Shown here piece by piece: positions 24,696-33,606 of a DNA stretch of 64,000 nt; positions within the stretch are counted from its first letter, which is position 1, and each line of letters starts with the position of its first letter. The notes below the pieces were generated by a model that worked only from the letters and a program-made list of their open reading frames with translations, had not been told where the DNA came from and made no database searches. The position numbers and the translations under genes were made by a program. Source of the DNA: an uncultured Coprococcus sp. (GTDB taxonomy: Bacteria > Bacillota > Clostridia > Lachnospirales > Lachnospiraceae); the NCBI GenBank assembly GCA_934247115.1, contig CAKQIY010000010.1, positions 5,330-69,329 of the forward strand, written 5' to 3'.

Positions 24696-25225
24696 CTCTG
24701 TTCCTCCTTATATGCATTACTGATAAATCCTGCTATATCACTCTCATCCATACTGCTCAGTGCACTGTTCTGATATACGCCGGTCCCCGTAACATCCCTC
24801 AGAAACCACGTCGGCGCCCTGAAACGACCAGCTATATCCTCAGACGGAAATTCAACCTCAGCATATACCAGTCCCCGGAACTTTCCACGGAATATGTCAA
24901 GTTCTATCCGGAGCCCAGCATCTGTTTCTGCGTCCCCACAGCCACCGTCTGTATCTGTAACAGGTATGATATACCTGTCCTTTTCTATAACGTTGCCCTC
25001 GGACTTAGCTCTTAGGCTGGTATATTCCTCCTCATCGATCTCCATCTCAAATTCCTGCCTTGAAAGCAGTCCCCTTGACTTTATCGTAAGGATTCTTTTA
25101 TTGTTGCTTCTCCTTATCCTTATGACCGGACAGGTTGACACATAGAGCTGTTCCATATGTTTTACCTGATACTTTGCCAGATCCAAAGGAATATCCGACA
25201 CCAGAAATTTTCTCTCTATCTCCAC
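24692..25225 (-). CDS. CYTH-domain triphosphatase
   Basis: 177 residues. The family-defining N-terminus is MEIERKFLV (E-x-E-x-K), followed by the alternating charged strands of the triphosphate tunnel: VIRIRRSNNKRILTIKSRG, FEMEIDEEEY, AEVEFPSEDIAGRF. CYTH enzymes hydrolyse inorganic tripolyphosphate, thiamine triphosphate or make cAMP; short bacterial forms are mostly tripolyphosphatases. The start is a GTG with GGGAGG 6 bases upstream. Coupled to the DJ-1 gene by overlap. Confidence 0.9.
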   Translation of the reverse strand: MEIERKFLVSDIPLDLAKYQVKHMEQLYVSTCPVIRIRRSNNKRILTIKSRGLLSRQEFEMEIDEEEYTSLRAKSEGNVIEKDRYIIPVTDTDGGCGDAETDAGLRIELDIFRGKFRGLVYAEVEFPSEDIAGRFRAPTWFLRDVTGTGVYQNSALSSMDESDIAGFISNAYKEEQR

Positions 25226-25296
25226 AATCTTCCTCCCTGAACAATCCTGTATAGTCTGGCGGCTGTTTGAACATCACTCTGCATTTTCTGCCAAGA

Positions 25297-26121
25297 TCAC
25301 CAGAATCTATCTCTTGGCGGTATATCTCCGCTGACATGAGCCATGATTGCCTTATTCATAAACATCATCGATATGAACATAGTTATCATCCATACAAAAA
25401 ACGATGATACCATGTAATCAACTGCAGTATTTACAGACATTATAAGCATCGCCAGAGTCTGTGCATACACGCATATAACATATACCTTACCATAAGACAG
25501 CCCTGTGTTCAGATTCTTCGCCACAGTATTACCCACTATACTGAATAGCAGCGCGAGAAGCAGCTGCCTCCCAGCGCAGCCTATCATCACTAACGCAAAC
25601 ATTATTCCTATATACATATAGAACAGAGGTGCACATGCTGCCAGTCCATCATTGTTGAAGCCATCCGGTAACATGAAATACTTTATAGGTGTCTTCATAT
25701 ACTCATAACCGGTCCCACCACTCACAATGCCCACAGTTACATATTCGCTTCCTATAGCAACATAGGATCCATCTGTATCCAGTCCATCCAACTCCACTTC
25801 AGCCGCATCCGTGTTGATATACAATATTCCACTGCCCACGGATATCTGTATATCACGCTCAATATACAGCTTTCCATCCTGATATGTGAATGCTGGAATC
25901 TCCTGCTTTGCCAGATTCCTGAATCCTCCGACCTTGCTCACCCAGAATATCGCGTCTATTCCGAATTCCATAATCGCTAATATGAATGACATGACAACCA
26001 CAAACAGCACCAGTCTTCCTGTGCCAAGCCCCGTGAGATGTCTGTAATTCTTTGGGCTGCTGACCGCTATAGCTATCTGATCTATCAACGTGACTTTCTT
26101 GTACTCTTCCTGTTCTTCCAT
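25297..26121 (-). CDS. DUF1189-like polytopic membrane protein
   Basis: 274 residues. One membrane helix at about 30-55 (LVLFVVVMSFILAIMEFGI), an external beta-rich domain to about 170, then four hydrophobic segments (FYMYIGIMFALVMIGCA, LLLALLFSIVGNTVAK, VYVICVYAQTLAMLIM, FVWMITMFISMMFM). This topology matches DUF1189 proteins, often seen in Firmicutes maltodextrin or envelope loci. No known activity. The ATG at 26119-26121 follows GGAG; the TTG one codon earlier is less likely. Lies 30 bases after the HAD gene. Confidence 0.75.
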   Translation of the reverse strand: MEEQEEYKKVTLIDQIAIAVSSPKNYRHLTGLGTGRLVLFVVVMSFILAIMEFGIDAIFWVSKVGGFRNLAKQEIPAFTYQDGKLYIERDIQISVGSGILYINTDAAEVELDGLDTDGSYVAIGSEYVTVGIVSGGTGYEYMKTPIKYFMLPDGFNNDGLAACAPLFYMYIGIMFALVMIGCAGRQLLLALLFSIVGNTVAKNLNTGLSYGKVYVICVYAQTLAMLIMSVNTAVDYMVSSFFVWMITMFISMMFMNKAIMAHVSGDIPPRDRFW

Positions 26122-26151
26122 CAAAATCTCCTACATTTGCAGATCTCTATA

Positions 26152-26976
26152 TCAAACCTGGTCCCAGGCATCTATGATCCCCAGCTTTACCATAGCCTTA
26201 TATATACCATCATTTTCCGCATCATCTGTGACCATCATGACCTGTTTTTTCAACTCATCCGGCCCCTTCTCCATGATTATACTGTTCGGACAATATAATA
26301 ACATAGGTGCATCATTGTTGCCATCACCAAATGCATAGGCATTTTCAAGTGGTATGTCAAAGTAATCCAACAGATACTGTATGCCAGTAGCCTTGCTGAA
26401 TCCATTCGGAACTATCTCACAGAAATCCGGGCCTCTGTCTATATACTCAAAATTCTTTGACACATATTCGCGGAACTCCGGAACTTTCATGTTGTCATCA
26501 GGAATCCAGCAGCAGAACTTGTCGAATTCAAAATCATCAGAGTCCACATTCTCGCCTACAAATATACCATTTGCGCGGAAGTATCTGACCATCTCCGCCA
26601 TAGGGCCACTCTCCATGTTCTTCCCATCCACATACACCTTGTCACGATGCTCAAACATGCCGTACATATTGTATCTACGGCATGCATATGCTATATCCCT
26701 GCACACATCTTTACTGACATCGTTGTGAAACAATTCCTTTCCATCGTAATATATGGATGTTCCACATCCGCACACAAATCCGTCAAATCCCGCAGACTTT
26801 ATCTCATCCGTCACATTACAATACACTCTTCCTGTATTGATAAATAACAGATGTCCGTTGGCCCTGGCCTGTGCCAGAGCCCTCCTTGCGCTGTCCGGGA
26901 AATATCTTCTTCCATCCTCAGTTATAAGCGTTCCATCTATATCAAAAAACAATATCTTTCTGTCCGGATTCTTCAT
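26152..26976 (-). CDS. Cof-type HAD hydrolase
   Basis: 274 residues. Motif I FFDIDGTLI at the N-terminus, motif II FINTGR near 47, a C2 cap domain in the middle and motif III/IV AYAFGDGNNDAPMLLY near 220. The Cof/YbiI group dephosphorylates sugar phosphates and related small molecules; substrates vary. A Cys in the segment CGCGTSIYY is typical of several members. Appears to open the minus-strand run HAD, DUF1189-like, CYTH, DJ-1, helicase, murF. Confidence 0.9.
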   Translation of the reverse strand: MKNPDRKILFFDIDGTLITEDGRRYFPDSARRALAQARANGHLLFINTGRVYCNVTDEIKSAGFDGFVCGCGTSIYYDGKELFHNDVSKDVCRDIAYACRRYNMYGMFEHRDKVYVDGKNMESGPMAEMVRYFRANGIFVGENVDSDDFEFDKFCCWIPDDNMKVPEFREYVSKNFEYIDRGPDFCEIVPNGFSKATGIQYLLDYFDIPLENAYAFGDGNNDAPMLLYCPNSIIMEKGPDELKKQVMMVTDDAENDGIYKAMVKLGIIDAWDQV

Positions 26977-27052
26977 ATAACCTGTCCATCCTGTCGTATA
27001 ATAATATGTTGTATCTGGCCATGCTATGACCGATTCATTATCTTCTGATATT

Positions 27053-27514
27053 TTACAGCTGCTTCATGAGGTCGATCATCTCAAGTGCTCCCATGGCACA
27101 GTCGTAACCCTTGTTGCCGGCTTTTGTTCCTGCACGCTCGATGGCCTGCTCGATGTTCTCTGTTGTCACAACGCCGAACATTACCGGTACACCTGTCTCA
27201 AGTGATACTGAAGCAACTCCCTTTGAAACCTCATTGCATACATAATCATAGTGGCTTGTTGCACCACGGATAACTGCGCCAAGGCAGATAACAGCGTCAT
27301 ACTTGCCGCTTGCAGCCATCTTCTTCGCGATTACAGGGATCTCAAATGCTCCCGGAACCCATGCCACTGTGATATCATCTGCATTTACATCATGACGGAG
27401 AAGTGCATCCTCTGCACCACTGACAAGCTTTGAAACTATGAACTCATTAAATCTCGCTGCCACTATACCTATCTTTGCTCCATTTGCTACTAATTTTCCT
27501 TCTACCTTATTCAT
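27053..27514 (-). CDS. ribH: Lumazine synthase
   Basis: 153 residues. Condenses 5-amino-6-ribitylamino-uracil with dihydroxybutanone phosphate into 6,7-dimethyl-8-ribityllumazine, usually as a 60-subunit or pentameric shell. Signatures: IGIVAARFNEFIVSKL, AWVPGAFEIPVIAKKM, CLGAVIRGATSHYDYVCNEV and FGVVTTENIEQAIERAG. The ATG at 27512-27514 follows AAGGAGG. A longer frame upstream runs through the hairpin repeats and is not translated. Last gene of the rib operon; 256 bases of repeats separate it from ribBA. Confidence 0.95.
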   Translation of the reverse strand: MNKVEGKLVANGAKIGIVAARFNEFIVSKLVSGAEDALLRHDVNADDITVAWVPGAFEIPVIAKKMAASGKYDAVICLGAVIRGATSHYDYVCNEVSKGVASVSLETGVPVMFGVVTTENIEQAIERAGTKAGNKGYDCAMGALEMIDLMKQL

Positions 27515-27534
27515 CTGATTTATCCTCCTTATTA

Positions 27535-27770
27535 TATAGAGCAGACGCATGAAAATGCGCTTGCGCGCGGCGTCTGCATGATATGTCGTCAAGCATCGCT
27601 TGATGACCTGCGCGCACATCAGTGCGCTTCCATTCTTCACAAGGAATCCTCCCGCTTACGCAGGTCCCTCCTTGTTCTATGGAGCAGACGCATGAAAATG
27701 CGCTTGCGCGCGGCGTCTGCGTGCTTCACAAGGAATCCTCCCGCTTACGCGGGTCCCTCCTTGTGAAATA
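27535..27770. repeat. Duplicated hairpin-repeat array between ribBA and ribH
   Basis: Two repeat types alternate as A-B-A-B. A is 39 identical bases at 27539-27577 and 27682-27720, with outer arms GCAGACGC/GCGTCTGC and an inner GCAT/ATGC. B is 41 bases at 27635-27675 and 27724-27764, one mismatch apart, with arms CACAAGGA/TCCTTGTG and CCCGC/GCGGG in the second copy. Between the first A and first B are two more mini-hairpins (27585-27607 and 27611-27627, GCGCAC/GTGCGC). The DNA is much more GC-rich than its surroundings. It lies inside an operon, so it is transcribed. Confidence 0.85.
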
Positions 27771-28976
27771 TTATACATCATTCAACATATGACCCATCTT
27801 CTCTTTCTTTGTCTTGAGATAAAATGCGTCGAACCTGGTTGGCTCTATCTCTATCGGAACCCTCTCCACGATCTCAAGATTGTAGCCTGCAAGGCCGTAT
27901 ACCTTGAGTGGGTTGTTGGTGAGTAGTCTGATCTGTCTGATTCCGAGATCCACAAGTATCTGTGTCCCTATGGTGTAATCTCTTGCATCATCAGGGAAGC
28001 CAAGCTTGAGATTTGCCTCAACTGTATCAAGCCCCTGATCCTGAAGTGCATATGCCTTTATCTTGTTGATAAGGCCTATTCCTCTGCCCTCCTGTCTCAT
28101 GTACAAAAGCACCCCTCTGCCTTCCTTAGCTATAGCCTTCATGGCTGCATCGAGCTGCTGACCGCAGTCACACTTCTGTGAACCGAAGCAGTCACCTGTG
28201 AGACACTCGCTGTGCACACGGCAGAGAACAGGCTTGCCATCCGCAATATCACCCATTGTGAGTGCCACGTGATGTTCACCATTCAGCTTGTTGATATATC
28301 CACAGATCGTAAACTCACCGTACTTTGTAGGGAGCTTTGCCTTAGCCACACACTCAACGAATACTTCATGCTCTTTTCTATACTGGGCAAGCTTCTCTAT
28401 GGTGGATATCTTAAGGCCATGAACCTTTGCAAACTCCACAAGATCATCCTTTCTCGCCATGGTTCCGTCGTCCTTCATGATCTCACAACAAAGTCCACAA
28501 GGCTTAAGTCCTGCAACCTTCATGAGGTCTACTGTCGCCTCTGTATGACCATTTCTCTCTATGACTCCGCCCGCAACTGCCTGAAGTGGGAACATGTGTC
28601 CCGGTCTTCTGAAGTCATCCGGTTTTGCATTTTCATCCACAAATTTTCTAGCTGTGTAGCCTCTCTCCTCTGCCGAGATTCCTGTGGTTGTGTCCACATG
28701 ATCCACCGACACCGAAAATGCTGTACAATGGTTATCTGTATTTGTTATGCACATCTGTGGGAGATTCAGCTTATCCGCATATGAGGCATCCATAGGCATG
28801 CATATGAGACCTCTCGCCCACTTTGCCATGAAGTTGACATTCTCTGTTGTAGCAAATTCTGACGCACAGATGACATCGCCCTCATTCTCTCTGTCCTCGT
28901 TGTCAAGCATGACAACCGGCTTGCCTGCCGCAAGATCAGCGGCTATCTCTTCTATTGAGTTGAATTCAAAACTCAT
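27771..28976 (-). CDS. ribBA: Bifunctional DHBP synthase / GTP cyclohydrolase II
   Basis: 401 residues. The N-terminal half (1 to about 203) makes 3,4-dihydroxy-2-butanone 4-phosphate: MLDNEDRENEGDVICASEFA has the acidic metal site (quoted in part), and RPGHMFPLQAV follows. The C-terminal half opens the GTP ring to start riboflavin synthesis: zinc ligands in HSECLTGDCFGSQKCDCG and the active-site segment YMRQEGRGIGLINKIKAY. Ends with NNPLKVYGLAGYNLEIVERV. The ATG at 28974-28976 lies 7 bases after GGAGG; a GTG just before is too close to it. Confidence 0.96.
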   Translation of the reverse strand: MSFEFNSIEEIAADLAAGKPVVMLDNEDRENEGDVICASEFATTENVNFMAKWARGLICMPMDASYADKLNLPQMCITNTDNHCTAFSVSVDHVDTTTGISAEERGYTARKFVDENAKPDDFRRPGHMFPLQAVAGGVIERNGHTEATVDLMKVAGLKPCGLCCEIMKDDGTMARKDDLVEFAKVHGLKISTIEKLAQYRKEHEVFVECVAKAKLPTKYGEFTICGYINKLNGEHHVALTMGDIADGKPVLCRVHSECLTGDCFGSQKCDCGQQLDAAMKAIAKEGRGVLLYMRQEGRGIGLINKIKAYALQDQGLDTVEANLKLGFPDDARDYTIGTQILVDLGIRQIRLLTNNPLKVYGLAGYNLEIVERVPIEIEPTRFDAFYLKTKKEKMGHMLNDV

Positions 28977-29001
28977 CACTCTACCTCCTTAAAATATCTG
29001 T

Positions 29002-29685
29002 CTACATAAATCCATTTTCTGCCAGGAACTTCATATCAAGTCCTGATCTATCTGAAGCCTTTCCATTTGAAAGCTTTCCATCTGTATTGTCACCTTTGTA
29101 TGGCATAAGCAGCTTCTCTACATATTTGCCAACCACATCATTTTCAAGATTTACCACCTTGCCCGGCTTGCCGTCGAGCAGTGTCGTCTCCCCCGCCGTG
29201 TGCGGAATGATTGACACCTTAAAGCAAGTGTCATCGACATACGCAACTGTGAGGCTTATACCATCTATGGCTATCGAGCCCTTCTCAATGATGTATCTGA
29301 GTATCTTTGGAGAACAGTCTATAGTCACCCACACTGCATTGTCCTCCCGCTTGAGTTCCCTGATCGTTCCGGTTCCATCTATATGCCCCGACACGATATG
29401 TCCGCCAAATCTTCCTCCGGCCGCCATGGCGCGCTCGAGATTCACTCTGCTGCCACCGGTAAGCTGTCCGAGTCCGCTTCGCCTCAGCGTCTCCGGCATG
29501 ACATCCGCAGTGAAGATATTCCCGGATATGCTGGTTGCAGTGAGACATACACCGTTTACCGCTATACTGTCTCCAACCCGGCTTTCCTGGAGCACCTTGT
29601 CCGCCTGCACCGTAATGCTGCAGGAGCTTACACCTTTATCTATCTTTCTTATAGTACCTATTTCTTCAACTATTCCTGTGAACAT
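29002..29685 (-). CDS. ribE: Riboflavin synthase, alpha subunit
   Basis: 227 residues made of two lumazine-binding repeats: MFTGIVEEIGT at the start and GHIVSGHIDGTGTIRELK near 97. SIAVNGVCLTAT and SIAIDGISLTVAYVD mark equivalent positions of the two barrels. Dismutates two lumazines to riboflavin. The ending (about 20 residues after PYKGD) is longer than in most homologues and looks disordered. GAGGT precedes the ATG. Second gene of the rib operon. Confidence 0.95.
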   Translation of the reverse strand: MFTGIVEEIGTIRKIDKGVSSCSITVQADKVLQESRVGDSIAVNGVCLTATSISGNIFTADVMPETLRRSGLGQLTGGSRVNLERAMAAGGRFGGHIVSGHIDGTGTIRELKREDNAVWVTIDCSPKILRYIIEKGSIAIDGISLTVAYVDDTCFKVSIIPHTAGETTLLDGKPGKVVNLENDVVGKYVEKLLMPYKGDNTDGKLSNGKASDRSGLDMKFLAENGFM

Positions 29686-29777
29686 GTACGACCTCTTTTC
29701 TATATCATGTAACAGACCTCATAATTTTTTCTCCAGCCCGTAACAGATTCATTCACTTGATCCATTTTGGGAAGTTC

Positions 29778-30926
29778 CTAAACCCTTTTGTATCTGAGCA
29801 TCACATCTTCATCAAATCTTCTGACCTCGTCCAGTCTGAACATATGCGCATCCACAGGCACATCCACTCCTGTTCCTGATACCGGACTATACTTGCCTTC
29901 GCCGCCAAATATCTTTGGAGCAATAAACACACATGCCTCATCCACAAGGTCTTCTGATACCATGCTGTAGTTGAGCTCGCCGCCGCCCTCCAGCAGTATC
30001 CCGTCTATGCCTTTCTCGCCGAGTATCGCCATAAGCTGTCTGAGATCCACATGTTCGTCAACAGCTTCGGTCTCTATGATGCTTACACCTTTATCCTTAA
30101 GGTTCTCACACTTTGCCGAATCTGAAGCCCCTGCTGCCGTCGTGGCAATTATGGTCTCTATATCTCCGGCAGTCTGTATGATCTGGGAATTCTCCGGAAT
30201 CCTGAGCTTGCTGTCACATATTATCCTGATCGGATTTCTGACATTATCAGTATCCCTGTCCGCGCTTTTCTCTATTCTACATGTGAGCATCGGATTATCC
30301 GCAAGCACTGTTCCTATGCCCGCCATTATACCCTTATGCCTGTTCCTGAGCTCCATCACATATGCCCTTGAAGCTTCGCCGGTTATCCATTTGCTGGCTC
30401 CTGTATGAGTTGCGATCCTGCCATCCATGGTCATGGCATATTTCATAGTCACATACGGCCGTTTATTCACGATATACTTAAAGAAAATTCCATTTATGGC
30501 ATCACACTCAGCCTTGAGGCAGTGTGTATACACCTCTATTCCTGCATCTCTCAGTCTCTTAAATCCATTTCCTGCCACCATTGCATTTGGATCATCAGAA
30601 CCGCAGTACACCTTTCTGATCTTGTGCTCTATGATTGCATCCACACAAGGCGGCTGCTTGCCAAAGTGACAACACGGCTCAAGTGTCACATACATGACTG
30701 CTCCCTCGGCATCCGTCTGGCTCTTAAGACTAGCAAATGCTGCGCGCTCCGCGTGGAGCTCACCATATCTCACATGATATCCCTCTCCTATGATCCTGCC
30801 ATCCTTCACTATGACTGCGCCGACGAGAGGATTGGGATTCACCGCTCCTGTGCCGCGTTTTGCAAGTTCAATGGCACGTCTCATGTATGACGGATCAAAT
30901 TCATCATCTATATCATATTTCTCCAT
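29778..30926 (-). CDS. ribD: RibD: pyrimidine deaminase / reductase
   Basis: 382 residues. The N-terminal deaminase (1-150) shows the zinc site: HAERAAF and TLEPCCHFGKQPPC, after VNPNPLVGAVIVKDGRIIGEG. The C-terminal reductase (from about 150) starts RPYVTMKYAMTMDGRIATHTGASKWIT (quoted in parts) and ends with ILLEGGGELNYSMV and a nucleotide-binding FIAPKIFGG. Performs two consecutive steps of riboflavin synthesis. First gene after the FMN riboswitch. Confidence 0.95.
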   Translation of the reverse strand: MEKYDIDDEFDPSYMRRAIELAKRGTGAVNPNPLVGAVIVKDGRIIGEGYHVRYGELHAERAAFASLKSQTDAEGAVMYVTLEPCCHFGKQPPCVDAIIEHKIRKVYCGSDDPNAMVAGNGFKRLRDAGIEVYTHCLKAECDAINGIFFKYIVNKRPYVTMKYAMTMDGRIATHTGASKWITGEASRAYVMELRNRHKGIMAGIGTVLADNPMLTCRIEKSADRDTDNVRNPIRIICDSKLRIPENSQIIQTAGDIETIIATTAAGASDSAKCENLKDKGVSIIETEAVDEHVDLRQLMAILGEKGIDGILLEGGGELNYSMVSEDLVDEACVFIAPKIFGGEGKYSPVSGTGVDVPVDAHMFRLDEVRRFDEDVMLRYKRV

Positions 30927-31008
30927 ATGAACACCATCCTACTTCATTCATCTCCAAACAGTTCATCGGATACTTCTAATCAAGTCTCCAAAGTGTCTGT
31001 TCAAAACG

Positions 31009-31048
31009 CAAGAGAAAACCCCGAAGATAACTTCGGGGTTTTCTCTTG
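31009..31048 (-). terminator. Terminator of the FMN riboswitch
   Basis: Minus-strand CCCCGAAG, loop TTAT, CTTCGGGG, then TTTTCTCTT; the stem extends to about 18 pairs through AAGAGAAAA. It sits between aptamer and ribD. The 5' arm CCCCGAAG can also pair with CTTCGGGG at the aptamer's 5' end, which gives the antiterminator. Confidence 0.93.
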
Positions 31049-31117
31049 TCCAGATATCCATCATCGAAATCCTTCACAATGGACTTCTATCAGATACCTT
31101 ATTCTGAATATATAATA

Positions 31118-31233
31118 CTTCTCTCATCCAGACTATACTGTCGGTCCCGGAATCACACCGGATCATGCCTCACGGCTCACGGACTTAAGGTTTCCCTAAC
31201 ACCGTCGGTGGAGAATTGCACTCACCCCCGAAG
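31118..31233 (-). promoter_or_regulatory. FMN riboswitch (RFN element)
   Basis: Minus-strand sequence has the RFN core in order: CTTCGGGGGTGAGTGCAATT (family GGGGCAGGGUGAAAUUCCC), CACCGACGGT, GTCCGTGAGCC, TGATCCGGTGTGATTCCGG, ACCGACAGTATAGTCTGGAT and GAGAGAAG, which closes stem P1 with CTTC. Binding of FMN stabilises P1 and releases the terminator arm at 31009-31048, switching the rib operon off. The promoter lies 40 bases upstream. Confidence 0.97.
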
Positions 31234-31272
31234 ATTTATCATCATATGCAGTTGTCTCTTAAAAACGACTAT

Positions 31273-31301
31273 ATTGTATTCCATATGCCAACGGAATGCA
31301 A
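31273..31301 (-). promoter_or_regulatory. Promoter of the riboflavin operon
   Basis: Minus-strand TTGCAT, 17-base spacer, TACAAT; start expected near 31266, just before the RFN element. The rest of the 400-base gap before ribD is riboswitch and terminator. Confidence 0.8.
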
Positions 31302-31333
31302 CTGTTTTTTATGATGTATTTTGCCAATGATTT

Positions 31334-32983
31334 TTATAGCTGTGAATTGAACAGACTCTTTATCTTGTAGATAATATCATCACTGTCCGCATTGATCGAA
31401 GCTGCCTCGTTGATTCCTGACAGTTTCGCAAGCTCATCTGTATCTGCATCATCACCATAACCTATTGTGTATACCGGTATGTTTGACTCTCTGAGCGCAC
31501 TCGTTATCTCATCCATTGAATATCCATTGTTGGCATATCCATCACTCAGAAGAAACAGCATACACTTGGCATCCGGGTGCTCTGCCTTCGCATCATTTAT
31601 CATCTTCATGGCCACCACCACAGCATCATAAGAGGCAGTTCCACCGGATGCGATCAGGTTGTTCACCGCGCCCTGGAAATATGACCTCTGATTCAGATCA
31701 AACTGGGCTATAGGAACCTCCACTGTAACTGTGCTTGAGTAGCTGACCAAACCAACATAATTATTATCATTGATATACTGCGCACCGTTTGTCAGACTGT
31801 TCTTGAGCTGGTTCATAGGATCTCCGTCCATTGAGCCGCTGCAGTCCGCAACAAACACCGCGATGATGTCCTTGCCGTTATCCTTTGTCTTCTTGTATGT
31901 CTTGAGTCCCTGTGTGACCTGTGCACCGGAGAATTCTTCCGCCGCAGTATAATCATCGTTGGCATTGAAGCCCTTCTTTGTCGCGATCGTCTGCATATCA
32001 TCACTCTTGCAGTAATCCACAACGAGCTGTATGGCCTCAAGCTCTGATGCAGACTTTCCCGACTTGTTACATATGTATACAGGATTGTCATGTCTCACGC
32101 CAAATGCAATGAAATCATACATTGACACGAGATTGCTGTCATTGATATATGCCTGATACTCTGACAGCATAGCATCAAGTGTTCCGTTTGATGCACTATC
32201 TCTCATCTGCTGTGTTGTATATGCAACGTATGGTATGTTTGAGTTAAACTTTGTAAAGTTATCCTCGCCATTCTGAAGAAGGGTAAGCAGAAGGTTCAGT
32301 CCTGTTGCACTTGTCTGTGGATTTGTATATCCCATGGTTATCTTGTTGTCCTGAACGGCCTTTATGGCATCGGCAGCAGTAGTGTAACCGCTGTCCTTCT
32401 TCACAAGGATTCCAGCAGTATTGCCAACAAGCCGATCCGCATAAAGCTCGAGACTTCCGCTGTTCGACATCGCATACTCTCCGAACAGGGTGTTGCTCGG
32501 GGTGTACAGATCCGGGAGATATTTGCCGGAAATGATATAGTCAGCGGCTGTACCGGATGGCACTGATCTCACGCTCATCGATACCGTCTTGCCGTCCGCT
32601 GTCTTCACACCAGAACCGTTGAAGGAATTTGCAACATCTATAAGCCATGAGTCGTTGTCCTTTCCCGCCTTCTCACCTGATGTAAATATCTCTATATCTA
32701 TGTCTCCATTGCCCTCAACTGCCAGTGGATACTTATCTATCTCCGGAAGCTCCTCATACAGATCCGGTGTATCCAGCGTGATCGTTCCCTTGACCGGAGT
32801 CGCCGCACTCACATCCAGCTCACCATATAACTCGTCGAGAGTCATGTCTGATCTTGATGATACGCCGTTGTCACCTCCAGCAATGTTGCCAACCTTTCTG
32901 CCGACCATTCCAATAATAACAGCAATCATCGCAATTATCACCAGCACTCCGACTACCACTAACCCTTTTGTCCTCTTATCCAT
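31334..32983 (-). CDS. Solute-binding-like / VWA domain fusion, membrane-anchored
   Basis: 549 residues. One N-terminal membrane helix (GLVVVGVLVIIAMIAVIIGM, 8-27) is followed by an extracellular region. Residues about 95-350 resemble a type-2 periplasmic binding protein (IDIEIFTSGEKAG, SVPSGTAADYIISGKYLPDLY, TSATGLNLLLTLLQNGED). Residues about 370-545 are a von Willebrand A domain with a complete metal site: FVADCSGSMDG (DxSxS), GGTASYDAV (Thr) and FLLSDGYANNG (Asp). Both parts probably bind ligands outside the cell; the partner is unknown. GGAGG precedes the ATG. It follows the coiled-coil membrane protein by 14 bases, so the cassette is an operon. Confidence 0.88.
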   Translation of the reverse strand: MDKRTKGLVVVGVLVIIAMIAVIIGMVGRKVGNIAGGDNGVSSRSDMTLDELYGELDVSAATPVKGTITLDTPDLYEELPEIDKYPLAVEGNGDIDIEIFTSGEKAGKDNDSWLIDVANSFNGSGVKTADGKTVSMSVRSVPSGTAADYIISGKYLPDLYTPSNTLFGEYAMSNSGSLELYADRLVGNTAGILVKKDSGYTTAADAIKAVQDNKITMGYTNPQTSATGLNLLLTLLQNGEDNFTKFNSNIPYVAYTTQQMRDSASNGTLDAMLSEYQAYINDSNLVSMYDFIAFGVRHDNPVYICNKSGKSASELEAIQLVVDYCKSDDMQTIATKKGFNANDDYTAAEEFSGAQVTQGLKTYKKTKDNGKDIIAVFVADCSGSMDGDPMNQLKNSLTNGAQYINDNNYVGLVSYSSTVTVEVPIAQFDLNQRSYFQGAVNNLIASGGTASYDAVVVAMKMINDAKAEHPDAKCMLFLLSDGYANNGYSMDEITSALRESNIPVYTIGYGDDADTDELAKLSGINEAASINADSDDIIYKIKSLFNSQL

Positions 32984-32997
32984 TTCTTCCTCCTTTT

Positions 32998-33576
32998 TTA
33001 CACTTCCTTACTGCGGACATCCTGTCTCATGCTGTTCATACATTCTATGACGTCATCCACATATTTCATATCCAGTGAACTCAGATTGGTGTCAATATCA
33101 ACCATCTTCTCCACCAGAATATTAAACTTTCTCACCAACTCATCACCCTGTCTGCACAGATTGTCGAGATATACAGGCTGAGGCCTCGTATAGTAATCAT
33201 ATGTCTGTATGAATCCTATGGCACTATCCATGTTACTCTGTGCCTGCTCCTTTATATCCTCATACAGATTGCGGACACCACTGCCCTCATCCACATTCTC
33301 ACGGAAATATTCCTCTCTGGACATTATGCTCTCATACTGTCTGTTGAGCCGTTCTATCTGTGCATCAAACAGATGGCCTCTGGCACTGTCCTTGAGCTTC
33401 TCCGTTGACCGTCTTCCCCTGAGTATATGTATATTTGCTGTTATAGTGAATGTCAGCCACACTGCACTGATCGCGACACCTATAGCTATTCCCACCATAC
33501 TGTCAGCCAGCGCAAACATCACTATCGCCAGTATGAACATTATCAAAGCTATGATATTGACCACTATCAATCCCAT
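32998..33576 (-). CDS. Two-helix membrane protein with coiled-coil cytoplasmic domain
   Basis: About 192 residues. Two hydrophobic helices (about 2-22 and 25-48: GLIVVNIIALIMFILAIVMF and VGIAIGVAISAVWLTFTITA), then a soluble helical region with heptad-like spacing (DAQIERLNRQYESIMSREEYF, LCRQGDELVRKFNILVEKMVD). I take the ATG at 33574-33576, 7 bases after GGAGG; a neighbouring ATG and one 21 bases upstream are alternatives. It lies between the VWA fusion and the sigma-like protein and is probably co-expressed with both. No family recognised. Confidence 0.75.
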   Translation of the reverse strand: MGLIVVNIIALIMFILAIVMFALADSMVGIAIGVAISAVWLTFTITANIHILRGRRSTEKLKDSARGHLFDAQIERLNRQYESIMSREEYFRENVDEGSGVRNLYEDIKEQAQSNMDSAIGFIQTYDYYTRPQPVYLDNLCRQGDELVRKFNILVEKMVDIDTNLSSLDMKYVDDVIECMNSMRQDVRSKEV

Positions 33577-33606
33577 CATTTTTCCTCCTAAAGTCAATAT
33601 AATATA

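Noticed and set aside
27515..27640. Longer frame upstream of ribH
   Set aside because: It runs through the hairpin repeats and lacks a ribosome binding site; lumazine synthase homology begins at the later ATG.
27535..27770. Possible CRISPR array
   Set aside because: Only two copies of two different palindromic units, no regular spacers and no cas genes.
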